Positions 12,701-22,871 of a stretch of 64,000 bases of DNA are shown here, one piece after another. The stretch comes from Microdochium bolleyi. Taxonomy: Eukaryota; Ascomycota; Sordariomycetes; Xylariales; Microdochiaceae. The position numbers were made by a program, and so were the translations under genes. Location of the stretch: NCBI GenBank assembly GCA_001566295.1, contig KQ964285.1:23000-86999 (forward strand), written 5' to 3'. Numbering within the stretch: position 1 is the first letter of the stretch; each line of letters begins with the position of its first letter. A model generated the notes under the pieces. That model worked only from the letters and a program-made list of their open reading frames with translations, was not told where the DNA came from and made no database searches.

Positions 12701-12753
12701 CCGAGAAGACGACTGAGGCGGTGCAGACTGGGGAGGACGCGGAGGCGTTGTAA
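9735..12753 (+). CDS. ABC half-transporter of the HMT1/ATM1 (ABCB) family
   Basis: Eight exons: 9735-10504, 10579-10643, 10701-11208, 11264-11551, 11622-11676, 11733-12233, 12318-12460 and 12549-12753. They give 844 aa with all phases consistent. The N-terminal extension has about five hydrophobic helices and a Gly/Ala/Asn-rich linker, the arrangement of fission-yeast Hmt1. The six-helix core follows (LFPYLWPADSP, LVEALGTGRIPYKEVALY, FHLSKRIGEVTSALSRG). The nucleotide-binding domain has Walker A GESGSGKST, Q-loop VVPQDTVLF, signature LSGGERQR, Walker B ILLLDEATASLD and a switch His (AHRLSTI). One NBD means it acts as a dimer. Relatives move phytochelatin- or glutathione-metal complexes into the vacuole or serve Fe-S export from mitochondria. 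The long N-terminal helices favour the vacuolar HMT1 type. Confidence 0.9.
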
Positions 12754-13736
12754 TAAGCTAGATGAGTTCAGTTGGACACCAATCACATAGTGACAAGAGC
12801 GCTGCGGAGTGACAAACAAGAATTCCCACAAGGCCAGCATGACGCGGAGCCACAGCAAGCGCTATCCTCTGGCGTTGTCTGATCCCCAGTGAGCACACTT
12901 TGCACGTGCAATACTTGTGTCCTGCTGCGCACGGTGGAGGCACAGCTCCGCCGGGAGCGGCTGCTGAACCTGTGAAGCATTCTCATGCACGTCTGAGGGC
13001 CCAAGAAGCATCCCGGGATATCCTTTGATAAGCCATACAAACCCCACATACGAGTTCGCGGCATGTCGAGGAATAATCGCATACATGCAGGTCGAAGGGG
13101 CAGGATCATGGATGGAGAGTACACTCACGATACTCTTGAGTGCCAAGGTGCTTCCTAAACAACTGGCATTGCCTGCAGCGCATACGTCGAGCCACATGCA
13201 ATGTATGTACTCTAATTGTGTCGTGAGACAGTCATTTTGCCGCTGGCATTCAGTTGAACACGCGCGCAGGAACCTCCATGTTCGAGGAACAGGTCATGGG
13301 CTGACACTGCTCCTCATCAAGGAGTAGTCTCGCACGTCAACACCACTCGCGATGCATCGTCGCCGAATTCGGCGTTCCCAGGCGGTCTTTGCAGTAGCTC
13401 CTCCACATTGTTTGGCTGTCGCACGCCATTACAGGTGCGCATAATATCCCTTGTTGGGGAGTCTTACTCAATTGCGCTGATGTCAGGTGGCCGGTGATTT
13501 GTAATGGTCAGCATGAGTCGCCCAGCAATGTTCTCCACGGATCATCCGGAAACAGGAGGCCTGCCAGAAACAAGCGAATAGGTCCTAGTCTGCCTCGAAA
13601 AGCTTGTTAAAATATATCGCAAGTGCTCAAGGGCCCGCGCCATCCTTCAAAGCCCATCACCCTCACCCCAGCATCGTTTCTCGTGTCGAGCTGCCCACGC
13701 GCGATCGCTGAGCTCGAAGTAAAACCGGTCACCGAC
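12754..13736. other. Intergenic region between ABC transporter and hydrolase
   Basis: About 1 kb. No coding exon, RNA gene or repeat recognised. It holds the transporter 3' UTR and the hydrolase promoter (AT-rich AAAATATATC near 13609). Confidence 0.4.
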
Positions 13737-14747
<1,011 letters not shown>

Positions 14748-15402
14748 ACCGCTGTGCCCAGACTGCTTGCAGGGTTTGTCTGTGATAGGATGATATTTAT
14801 CTCTCAATCGACAGTGGAAGGTCCAAGTCATGATGTTGTGCTCTGCATGGTACAAGCGTTGACAGGTGCTAGCTCGACCTTTGTTTTACCACGAAATCTC
14901 CCTCCGCTATTGGCCCAGATTTGCACTGTCCTGTTTCGCCAGCGAGGGAAGCCTTAGGTTGCTGTGATTGGTGTCCCTTGCTTCCACTGCCACGAGAACA
15001 TTGTCAAGCCGCACCTGGCATTTCTAACTGGCCAGAACCAGTAACCTAACAAAGAACCAGACCATGTTGTGCATGGCTGCTGATCATAGTACTGCTTACC
15101 AAAGCAGAAGCAGAGCCGGAACATCAACGGATTGTCGCGCGAAGCTGTGTAAACGGAAGTGACAGACCATCGTATTTAAGGAGTGACTAGTTATATCTAA
15201 CAAGGTTTATCATGGCCCAGTGACCACTTGCTGTCAAGTACAAAATTCCACCCCCAAAGAAAGCCACAAATTGGTCCGCAGGCCAACTTGGAATATCCAA
15301 GGATCTCGAACATAAACTCATGCTATATCGTGCCCGACTTGTTCGGAGCGCAATGTTCAGCCTGCACGTAGAGTGGACTCGGCAGAAGCCGTGGTTCCGT
15401 TT
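14748..15402. other. Intergenic, convergent gene ends
   Basis: Lies between the 3' ends of the hydrolase (+) and the small secreted protein gene (-). No further feature recognised. Confidence 0.4.
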
Positions 15403-15774
15403 TCAGCGGCAGCGGGCGTTCAGGCCGCCGCAGTCACCAGCGTATCCATAGCTGCAGCACCCGCCCGAGGGGTTGCACTCGTAAATGTGCGTCGAGACGC
15501 GCTTGGCCGTGATGGCCCAGCTGCCGTCGGACCGCAGGACGCAGTTGCCGCAGTACTGGCCCTGGGGCAGACCGACCTTGCACTTGCACCCGTTGGCAAC
15601 GCAGGCGCGGGCAGTGAGGAGGCCCTCGCCGCGAGCGGCCAGGCTCACGTCGGGAACCGTGGCGGCCTCGGCACTGGCCTCACGCTCGAGGACGATGGGC
15701 TGGGTGAGTGCGTCCTCGGCGGTGGCGAACGCGACAAGAGGCGCGAGGACGGCGAGGACGGCGGTGAGCTGCAT
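15403..15774 (-). CDS. Small secreted cysteine-rich protein (candidate effector or antimicrobial-like)
   Basis: Single exon, 123 aa. The ATG at 15774 opens a signal peptide (MQLTAVLAVLAPLVAFATA). A more upstream ATG in frame adds a hydrophilic leader that would hide it. The signal peptide is followed by an acidic pro-like segment rich in Glu/Ala. The C-terminal half then has ten cysteines: ACVANGCKCKVG, QYCGNCVLRSDG, then YECNPSGGCCSYG and DCGGLNARC. The even count fits five disulfides. I do not recognise the family. The architecture (signal, pro-region, compact Cys domain) fits fungal effectors and small antifungal proteins, but that is inference only. Confidence 0.72.
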   Translation of the reverse strand: MQLTAVLAVLAPLVAFATAEDALTQPIVLEREASAEAATVPDVSLAARGEGLLTARACVANGCKCKVGLPQGQYCGNCVLRSDGSWAITAKRVSTHIYECNPSGGCCSYGYAGDCGGLNARCR

Positions 15775-17472
15775 ATTGAGAAGAGGTGTTTCTGTGTAGG
15801 ACCGGCTCTTGTGGGTCAGTGATAGCTGTGACAGGAGTAGAACGAACTTCTCCGCGTCTGAACCCACCGTTGATTGCTTGGTCTTGGTGAGGACGATCGA
15901 GGTATTGGAGGTGCGAGTGATGTGATGTATGAACAGTCCAGATCGATCAGTCTGGAGGCGCGAGTCAAACCTTTATAGACATCTCGACCTTCTCGACTCG
16001 ACAATATTTCTACAAGAGCAAACGTCGCTTTGTCCACATCATCAGATCTCGCGGAGCCCGTAAGGACCCGGGTACAACAACCGAGTATACGAGAAAGTCC
16101 CACGCAAGACCCCGTGGCAAGCCTTGATGCAAGTCACCTCGCTGAGGTGACATTGCGGCTGCAAATTGCCACCCCGCCCCTAACGATTCAAGCCGTTGTA
16201 GCCGGGCTTGGTCTGGACCAGGAACAGTATACAAGGCCCCGTCTGCCCAATCAGAGCCCCTGAACAGGGGATAAGGTTCGTGCCGCCACGACGTTCGATA
16301 TTCTCCATAGGGCCCCTGCAAGACGTTGCACTGGCGTCCCGGAATAGAAGTAAAATACTGCAGCCTTTCGATAGTCTGTGTTTCTTGCATGCGTGTACTT
16401 TTACGGAGCCCTCTGTCGTGAGGGGGTGTCTTGACTAAGTCGTCGAATGCGGAGCGATCGCGAAGTATTATCCGCCTATCGTGTCACTGCCCACATCGTG
16501 CATCTGCAGATGGATCCTGTGCCGCAGAATGGACGTGAAAAGACACTTCTGTGTACATGTAAACGCTCGCACGTACGCGATCGCGGAGGCATAGCTGGTG
16601 CATATCGGTTCTGTTCCACGAAGGCTTGAGCACGCGACTTGATTCCCTTTCCTCGCGCCAAGTTGTGGACAAGTACTACAAAGAGTTTCACATAAGACTA
16701 GCCAACGTCAGCTTGGCAAGCACGTTGCCAGCTGTACGACATCTGAGGATGCACAGCATCGTAGTACGCCAGGCGATGTGAAACGCCCGATTCGTCCGAC
16801 TCGAGCGCGTTGAGAACCAGAAACACGGGCTTCCGATCGGCAATGTGCGGGAGTTGCCATTACCTCGCTCTGCGCTGAAACCTTATGTCCATAGCTCCGC
16901 AAAGGCGGGGTACGTTTTGCAAATACAATCCATTGACTGCTACGCCACTGGAGGTGAAGGCATTAGCCTCGTTGATGAGGTGGTGTGGAGGCTCCACGGC
17001 CGGCACGCAACGGCCGAGTTACGACACCGGTCTGCTAGGGTGATCTCAGCTCTGCCGAATTTGGACGGGCGGCGGCTCGGGATGAGCGAGTCTGATATCA
17101 TGAATGCAACATGGCCTGCATAGGTGGCAGAAGACCCTTGCCACGGGAGCGATCTCGACTCGAGACGTGGCATAACAGATCGCTCCGAACCTGCCAGACG
17201 CCCGTACCTCGGACCTCGGAAGCAGGAATGACTTCGGGCAAGCACGCAAAGGTGATCATCTTGGGAGCATCACGAACAGCTTGCCATCAATGAGCAATGC
17301 GGAACTTGGTACGTCGAGTGGTGTCTGTCCCACTCCGTCTCTTTGTTGTGTCCAAGTGAGGTCGCCCACACGTGATATTAGTCACAATATTTGCTAGAAG
17401 AAATCGGACCTATCTGCCCGTGCCTTCTCTGGCATACTTCACGTCTACCAATTGCCCGCCTTCAACTTTACG
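15775..17472. other. Intergenic region, no gene recognised
   Basis: About 1.7 kb between two leftward genes. The first 200 bases are the secreted protein's promoter and leader. The rest shows only short overlapping ORFs without coherent composition. Confidence 0.4.
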
Positions 17473-18801
17473 TCACCCCCTCTTCCCTTCTGCACCCCTG
17501 ACGACGTTCATCAGCCGTTCCGCCCCTTCGGGCCACATCCTAGACCCGTCCTCCGCGAGCGTGCCATGCGGCTGCGCGACGACCTCCCCGCGCAATATCC
17601 TCCCGGGCTTGATCTTCTTCTCCCCGTAGAACATGCCATTCGCATCTGGCCGCTCTATGATGACTGTCCCAGCCACCGACACGCCTGCGTAGAACCCGCG
17701 GGACTTGACATAACACCACACGGGCTCGCTCGCCTCCCCTTTGAACTTGACGTCGGCGTCCAGCTGCGCCCCGGCGCCCACAGGCCCGGCGACCATTGCG
17801 ATGTCCCCACCCAGCGAGAAACGGGCACGTTTGGTGAACGTGTCCACGGCCTGTTGCGTATTCAGCACGCACACGCAGTCGTACACGTCTAATCCCAGCA
17901 TAAGCCCGAGTGAGAGGTTGTTCGGCAGGATGCCTGAGGGCGGCGACCACGAGCCATCGGGCAGACGGACCGTGACGATTCCCGAGCCGCCTGCGCCGCC
18001 GATCTGTGGGCCTCCTGTGCGGAAAGCTGTGAATATCGCGAGGCCTTTTGCTTGCGCGATGACCGAGGGCGGGATCTTCACGATGGAACTGGAAGTGATT
18101 GGCTTGTTGGTAGCCTTGTCGATCTTTGGGGCAGGCCCAGGGTAGTGTATCGAGTCTGGGGACGGGATTGGGTAGGACTTTTGTGGTTGTTGCAGTGCAT
18201 GTGATGCTGCTGTAGCTGATGCCGGCGAGAACATTGAGGTCGGTCCATCCTCAGTGTACACCCCTTCTTCTGTATAACGGCCCATCTGTCAGGTTACAGC
18301 TGGAGAACAAGAGCACATCACGGTTTAACACTCACGGACAAAACTCTTGAGGATCCGTGCACACTTGTCGCACTCCTTATCGAGGCTCGTTGGCCACCAC
18401 GCTTCGCAGCCGAGCTTGTTAGTGACACGATTCACGTGGGCCCCGGCTTTTGTGCTCCAGCGGTACATGCGCTCCTGGAGCGTCGGTTTGGGCGAAGCCA
18501 GCGGGTTGGACGCCGTGTTGGTTGTGCTGATCGCCTCGTTATCATCTTTGCTTTGCCTCGGCAGTAGTGATTGTACTGGGCCTTGATGAGATGTGGATGC
18601 ATTCGCCGAAGGCCTCGGTGGTTGGGGCGGCGGCGACAGGGACGGCGATCGAGAGCGAGGTGGAATGTCAGACAGTGCTACTCCTGACGGGTAGGGCGAC
18701 TGGAGGACCTGCTTGTCGCGAAGCTCATTGCTATGGACGGTCGGGCCGACCTCTGTCTCGATAGCTGGCGGGGGGGCTGCGAATGTCACGGCTTTGGACA
18801 T
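17473..18801 (-). CDS. Ysc84/SYLF-domain protein (lipid- and actin-binding)
   Basis: Two exons (18801-18336 and 18269-17473) with a 66-nt intron give 420 aa. The donor is GTGAGT; the acceptor within TATACAG restores the frame as ...KSFV-Q-EGVYTEDG. The N-terminus is Pro/Ser-rich and disordered (PPRSRSPSLSPPPQPP). It is followed by a short helix with SLDKECDKCARILKSF, the start of the SYLF domain. The domain core has IPPSVIAQAKGLAIFTAFR, GGAGGSGIVTVRLPDGSWSPPS, LGLMLGLDVYDCVCVLNTQQAVDTF and VAGPVGAGAQLDAD, and ends with a YVKSRGFYAGVSVAGTVI strand. SYLF proteins bind phosphoinositides and, in yeast Ysc84/Lsb3, bundle actin at endocytic patches. No SH3 domain is present here, as in many filamentous-fungal paralogues. 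Confidence 0.88.
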
Positions 18802-20223
18802 GCTTCGCGCTTGTGCTGTAGTGTACCGGTGTCGGCGTGTGATTGTGTCTCAGTGACTGCTCGGATGAAGCGATGTAGTCGTGGTGAAGCAAGTATGGTG
18901 GTACAAGACGGTTCGTTGTGATGCTGTCGCAATGCTTTTGTGTGGTGTAGAGCACAGGAAGCAGGAATCAGGAGGAGAGTGGCAATGGCAGTGCAACTGA
19001 TGAGACAATATCAGCCTTGTTCACGGTTCAATGGACAACGACCAAGATTGTCGGAGCCCGAAACGGCCGAAGCAAACAGTGCCTGCGCCACGAGGAAGCC
19101 GGAGCCTGGATGGCTGCGACCCTCATCGCCACGGGATGAACCCTGCAGTGCACCTCCTGATTGGCGAAGGGCAGCCTGTCGAGCTCCGCGAAGCTCTTGG
19201 CATAATTGCTGACCTCGGGGTCCACAAACGTCATTTGTGGCCTGCTCGCCGCGGACGCCGGGGCCGGCCCATCATATTCCTGGTCATGCCACCGACTTGG
19301 CTTGGAGTAAGGCTCGCGTGGTTCGCGCGGCCCAATGGGCTATATGTACCGTGCCAGAGGTCTCTCCAGGCCGTTTTAGGCATCTTCGTGTTGTGGTGTA
19401 GGCTTTTAGTAGAAGTGTATGCGATAGTAAACATGCTGCTCAGACACTGAGGCCTTGGCCCACGTCACAATGGTCCCCCAAGTTAGGCACTCTTCCCTGA
19501 CATGACCACTCGCATGCTAGTAATCTTACTGCATCGCTGCTCCTTGCGTCACCCGTGTCGATTGCCTGCAAGTGGCTTAAAATTTCGACTTCGGCTTCCA
19601 TGCCCCATTTGCGGCTGCCTGAATCGCATCGAGTACGGCTGCTGCGCGACTGCTGGAGTGATGCGGTGCCAAAATCAGGCGGATTACACCGTCTTGAGGG
19701 TGTACCAGTACGGCACGCCAAGCTGAAATTCCATCCCAAGACTGAAGTTTTCAGTAGCCAGGAAAGCCTCAACGCTACAAGAGCCTTAACCCATGGTGAG
19801 TCCGAGGCAACCTAAAGAGCCCCATTGACTAGCTGGCCTGGCTTCATGGGCTCAGCCGCCAATGTCGGATTATGGGTGACCGAGGACGACGAGTAAGAAT
19901 GGCTACGCTCATTCTTGTCCATCGAACGACTCAAGCTCCTGCAAGAGAGGACGACTCCGAGCACTGTGTCGTGAAGCGATCCAAAATGCCAAGCTCCGAT
20001 GCGTGTATGGAGACGCGGGGGAGTCAATGTCACACTGACAAGCTTCTCCAATACCCGTTTCCCCAACCTCAATCGAAAGCAGAGTACTGTGTTGCCAGAC
20101 CCGTGGTTGAAAATTTCCCCTCCATCTTCACAATTTACCTTCTTGCCAGCCAGTGGCCATTACTACTGCAATACCAGCACAACCGAGACGATACTACTGC
20201 ATCAACAGCAGCAACTGCCCACG
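18802..20223. other. Intergenic region with one weak ORF
   Basis: Apart from the uncertain leftward ORF at 19028-19339 I see no gene. The last 170 bases are the leader of the isomerase gene. Confidence 0.35.
19028..19339 (-). CDS. Uncertain hypothetical protein fragment
   Basis: On the minus strand this frame is open from just after a TAG at 19342-19340 to the stop at 19028. It reads like a protein: REPYSKPSRWHDQEYDG, then an Ala/Pro linker, then MTFVDPEVSNYAKSFAELD and RLPFANQEVHC. An ATG at 19234 would give 68 aa. The overlapping frame just upstream (ATG at 19380, MPKTAWRDLWHGTYSPLG) looks like the natural start, but the two frames cannot be joined without an indel or an unseen short intron. 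I do not recognise the family. It may be a small gene with a frame error or a relic. Confidence 0.3.
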   Translation of the reverse strand, partial: PIGPREPREPYSKPSRWHDQEYDGPAPASAASRPQMTFVDPEVSNYAKSFAELDRLPFANQEVHCRVHPVAMRVAAIQAPASSWRRHCLLRPFRAPTILVVVH

Positions 20224-20910
20224 ATGTCAGCGTCCCCTCGCCGTCCCGTTATAACCTACTACTTCTCGTTCCTCTCCCTCTGGACCTACCTCGGCAGCAC
20301 ACGCCTGCCACGGCTCGCAGCCGCCCATGGCGCCCGCATCATCTACAAGCCGATGGACATCATGAAAGTCTTTGCGTCCTCGGGCGGCGTCGCCGTGTCC
20401 CAGCGCGCCCCGCAGCGGCAGGCCTACCGCCTGCTCGAGATGCAGCGCTGGTCCCGCATCCGCGGCCTGCCCGTGGTCCCGCACCCCAGGTTCTACCCCG
20501 CCGACCCGTCCCTCGCGCACCGCGTGCTCCTGGCCGCGATCGAGAAGCACGGGCACGACAGCGAGGCTGTACAGCGGTTCGTGCAGTCGGGTTCGCGCGC
20601 GGTCTGGGCCGAGGAGCGGGACATTGCGGACCCCACGACGGTGATGGAGCTTGCCGAAGCTGTGGGTCTGGAAGGCCGTGCTCTGCTTGAGGCAGCACGG
20701 GGTGAGGGTGAGGAGGCTGGAGGAAGATGGAGAAAGCAGGAGGGGACGCTCACGCAGGAGGTCATTGCCAAGAGGTATTTCGGTGCGCCCGTGTATGAGT
20801 ACCGCGGTGAGCCGTTTTGGGGGCAGGACAGGCTCGAGATGCTAGACGACGTGATCAGCAACGAAAGGGAGCCGATCCTGCTGCCCAAAGAAATTGCGAA
20901 GACGAGTTGA
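20224..20910 (+). CDS. 2-hydroxychromene-2-carboxylate isomerase-like protein (NahD / GST-kappa, DSBA fold)
   Basis: Single exon, 228 aa from the ATG at 20224; upstream in-frame codons read as leader. The N-terminal thioredoxin strand is followed by FSFLSLWTYLGS, where Ser replaces the DsbA Cys, as in NahD and GST-kappa. Next come RIIYKPMDIMKVFASSGG (strand and cis-loop), a helical insert (YRLLEMQRWSRIRGLP), WAEERDIADP, and the diagnostic C-terminus FGAPVYEYRGEPFWGQDRLEML. The FWGQDR motif lines the glutathione site. Bacterial NahD isomerises a chromene intermediate of naphthalene breakdown using glutathione. In fungi the role is usually a glutathione-dependent detoxification step and often unproven. 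No neighbouring aromatic pathway genes adjoin it. Confidence 0.88.
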   Translation: MSASPRRPVITYYFSFLSLWTYLGSTRLPRLAAAHGARIIYKPMDIMKVFASSGGVAVSQRAPQRQAYRLLEMQRWSRIRGLPVVPHPRFYPADPSLAHRVLLAAIEKHGHDSEAVQRFVQSGSRAVWAEERDIADPTTVMELAEAVGLEGRALLEAARGEGEEAGGRWRKQEGTLTQEVIAKRYFGAPVYEYRGEPFWGQDRLEMLDDVISNEREPILLPKEIAKTS

Positions 20911-22871
20911 GGCAGTTGTACATGGACTTTTGGGTGTATGAGAGGAATTCGGATGAGAGAGCCAGGCTGTTTCCACACGGACAATAGAGAAACATCACCG
21001 AACGGCGGCGTGATTATACTACAGTTTGGCCCGAGGACTTTCCTGCTCACTGAAATCCTGCTCATTTTGAAGGGGTCCTGCTTCTTGATACCACTCGGTC
21101 GCTCCTACGCGAAAGAGCTCGCGCTCACTGCGGTTCGAGCTGGTCACCACGTCGGATTCGTACTTGAACCTCTTGAGAGAATGCGGCTTGCGATCTCAGT
21201 GGCCTCGAAGCGGTACTCCGCCGAGAGAGGAGATCCTCTATGAGCCCGGTCTTGGTCCCGCTGCGGCCTCCACATCGGCAAGTTGCCATGCCACCGGTCG
21301 GGCTTGTCCAGCACGTCGGGGACACATGGCGGTTATGGTGAGGTTGTCAGATGCGTCGATCCTTCACGGAAAGTGCAGTCAGAGCCGCCCACCTTGGAGG
21401 CCGCGATGCTGATGGGGTTTGGTGTCAACGACGCCGTCGCAAATCTTGCATGTCATGGTTGGCACGGAGAATTTCGTCGCGACAGTATATCTTATTGCTT
21501 CAGAAAGTGGTATCTCTAGAGAATTAACGCCTTGTCCCTCAAATTCATTGACATAGGAAAAAAATTGCCCGGTAATTGTGATCCTCCACGTGCGCAGACC
21601 AGATCTCGCTGAAATGTGTAAAGATCCAGCCCATGTTCAATGCCCTTGGGTTAGTGATTGAATTCGCGGGTCGCATGATGTTGGAACGATGCAAGGAGGC
21701 GATGTCGTCTACATGCAGAGTCGCACGGCGTTCTTGTACATATCTGGCGGAGAGAATTCGTCAGCATCGCTATACCAGCCAACCACCTAGGAGGGCCGCA
21801 AGGAAGAATTCACTGTTTGCCATGATTGCCGACAGCTTCGCCTCGTCTTGGTTGTAGCTCCGGTGCGAGGTCTTGTCGAATGCGTACCAAGGTACACTGT
21901 GTGTCTTTATGCTGCCACTTGGCTGTACTCCGTAATAAGACGAGAATGCCGACGAGGCAGTCGATACAGACGCGGACCGCTTAGGAGTCGCCATCTTGTT
22001 CGAGGAGTTGGACTTGAAGAAGGGCATTTTGGTGGGTTGTGATGGCTGTTTGATGGGACCGTTGAATAGATATGTGGAGGTATCGAGGCCCTGTGACGGG
22101 AATTGTTTGAATACTGCTGTAGTCTGGTTTCCATCTCCTCAAGTGAGCTGGGAGCGCGTGTTCATTATATATCGGAACATACTCCTCGGTAGCGATGAGC
22201 CACGATGACAGGTCCAGCTGGTTGGTAACAAGCCTTGCACCAAGAGCAAGGGCGCCTGAGTCATCACGGGCAAGGGGATCCCGACCCGAAGAAACCATGG
22301 TTTCCTGGATGACCTACTCCGACCGGGGGCTGTCGCCAGCCAGGGGTTTAAGGCTGAGCACAAAGACAGAGTGGGCGGATCAGGCCTGCCAGGCCTGTCA
22401 GGCCCCATTTCTGGCGTGGGCCATCCAATCAGCCAGCATCTGAGCATCTCAGAGCTCCGGGGTCCTCGGAGTTCGGACTCGGAGTACTTCCCCATTCGGG
22501 GCTGACGACTTTCCCATCCTGTCTTGCTCGCCGTTTTCCTCATCGCCGGCAGGCAGCACCGAAAGACGCCCACGCTCGTCCTTTCCACTCGCACGCCAGG
22601 AAATCCGGCAGCCTGAACGCCGTGACGTTGTTGGCCGCGTCAGTGCTCCAGCAGGCAGATGTTCCTTGGCTCGCGGGCACGAGCGCCTACAAGTGCAAGA
22701 AGCGGCACTTCCAAGACCGGCACAGCCACCACGGTCCGGAGTTGGTGATCGCGGCGTCGGCACACAGCCCGGACCAGCACAGCATACCAGCCGACTCGCA
22801 CGGCTCCAAGCCACGGGAATTGCACGTTGGACGCTGCGCTGCAAATCCAGCCCTCTTGAACACTGCCCGCG
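20911..22871. other. Intergenic region with one weak ORF
   Basis: No convincing gene apart from the leftward ORF at 21770-22027. A short GC-rich tandem run of CAGGCCTG units lies near 22380-22405. The last few hundred bases are the leader of the 918-aa regulator. Confidence 0.35.
21770..22027 (-). CDS. Small Ser-rich hypothetical protein, 3' end uncertain
   Basis: The ATG at 22027 sits in a good context (CCAAAATGCCC) with a TATATAA box about 140 bases upstream. It opens MPFFKSNSSNKMATPKRS, a Ser-rich segment, then PWYAFDKTSHRSYNQDE and a helix SAIMANSEFFLAALLGG, stopping at 21770. Just beyond, in another frame, the sequence reads WYSDADEFSPPDMYKNAVRLCM then a stop. This would continue naturally if one T near 21783 were absent. 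I do not recognise the family. Promoter and composition support a real small gene with either a frame error or an unseen splice. Confidence 0.4.
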   Translation of the reverse strand: MPFFKSNSSNKMATPKRSASVSTASSAFSSYYGVQPSGSIKTHSVPWYAFDKTSHRSYNQDEAKLSAIMANSEFFLAALLGGWLV

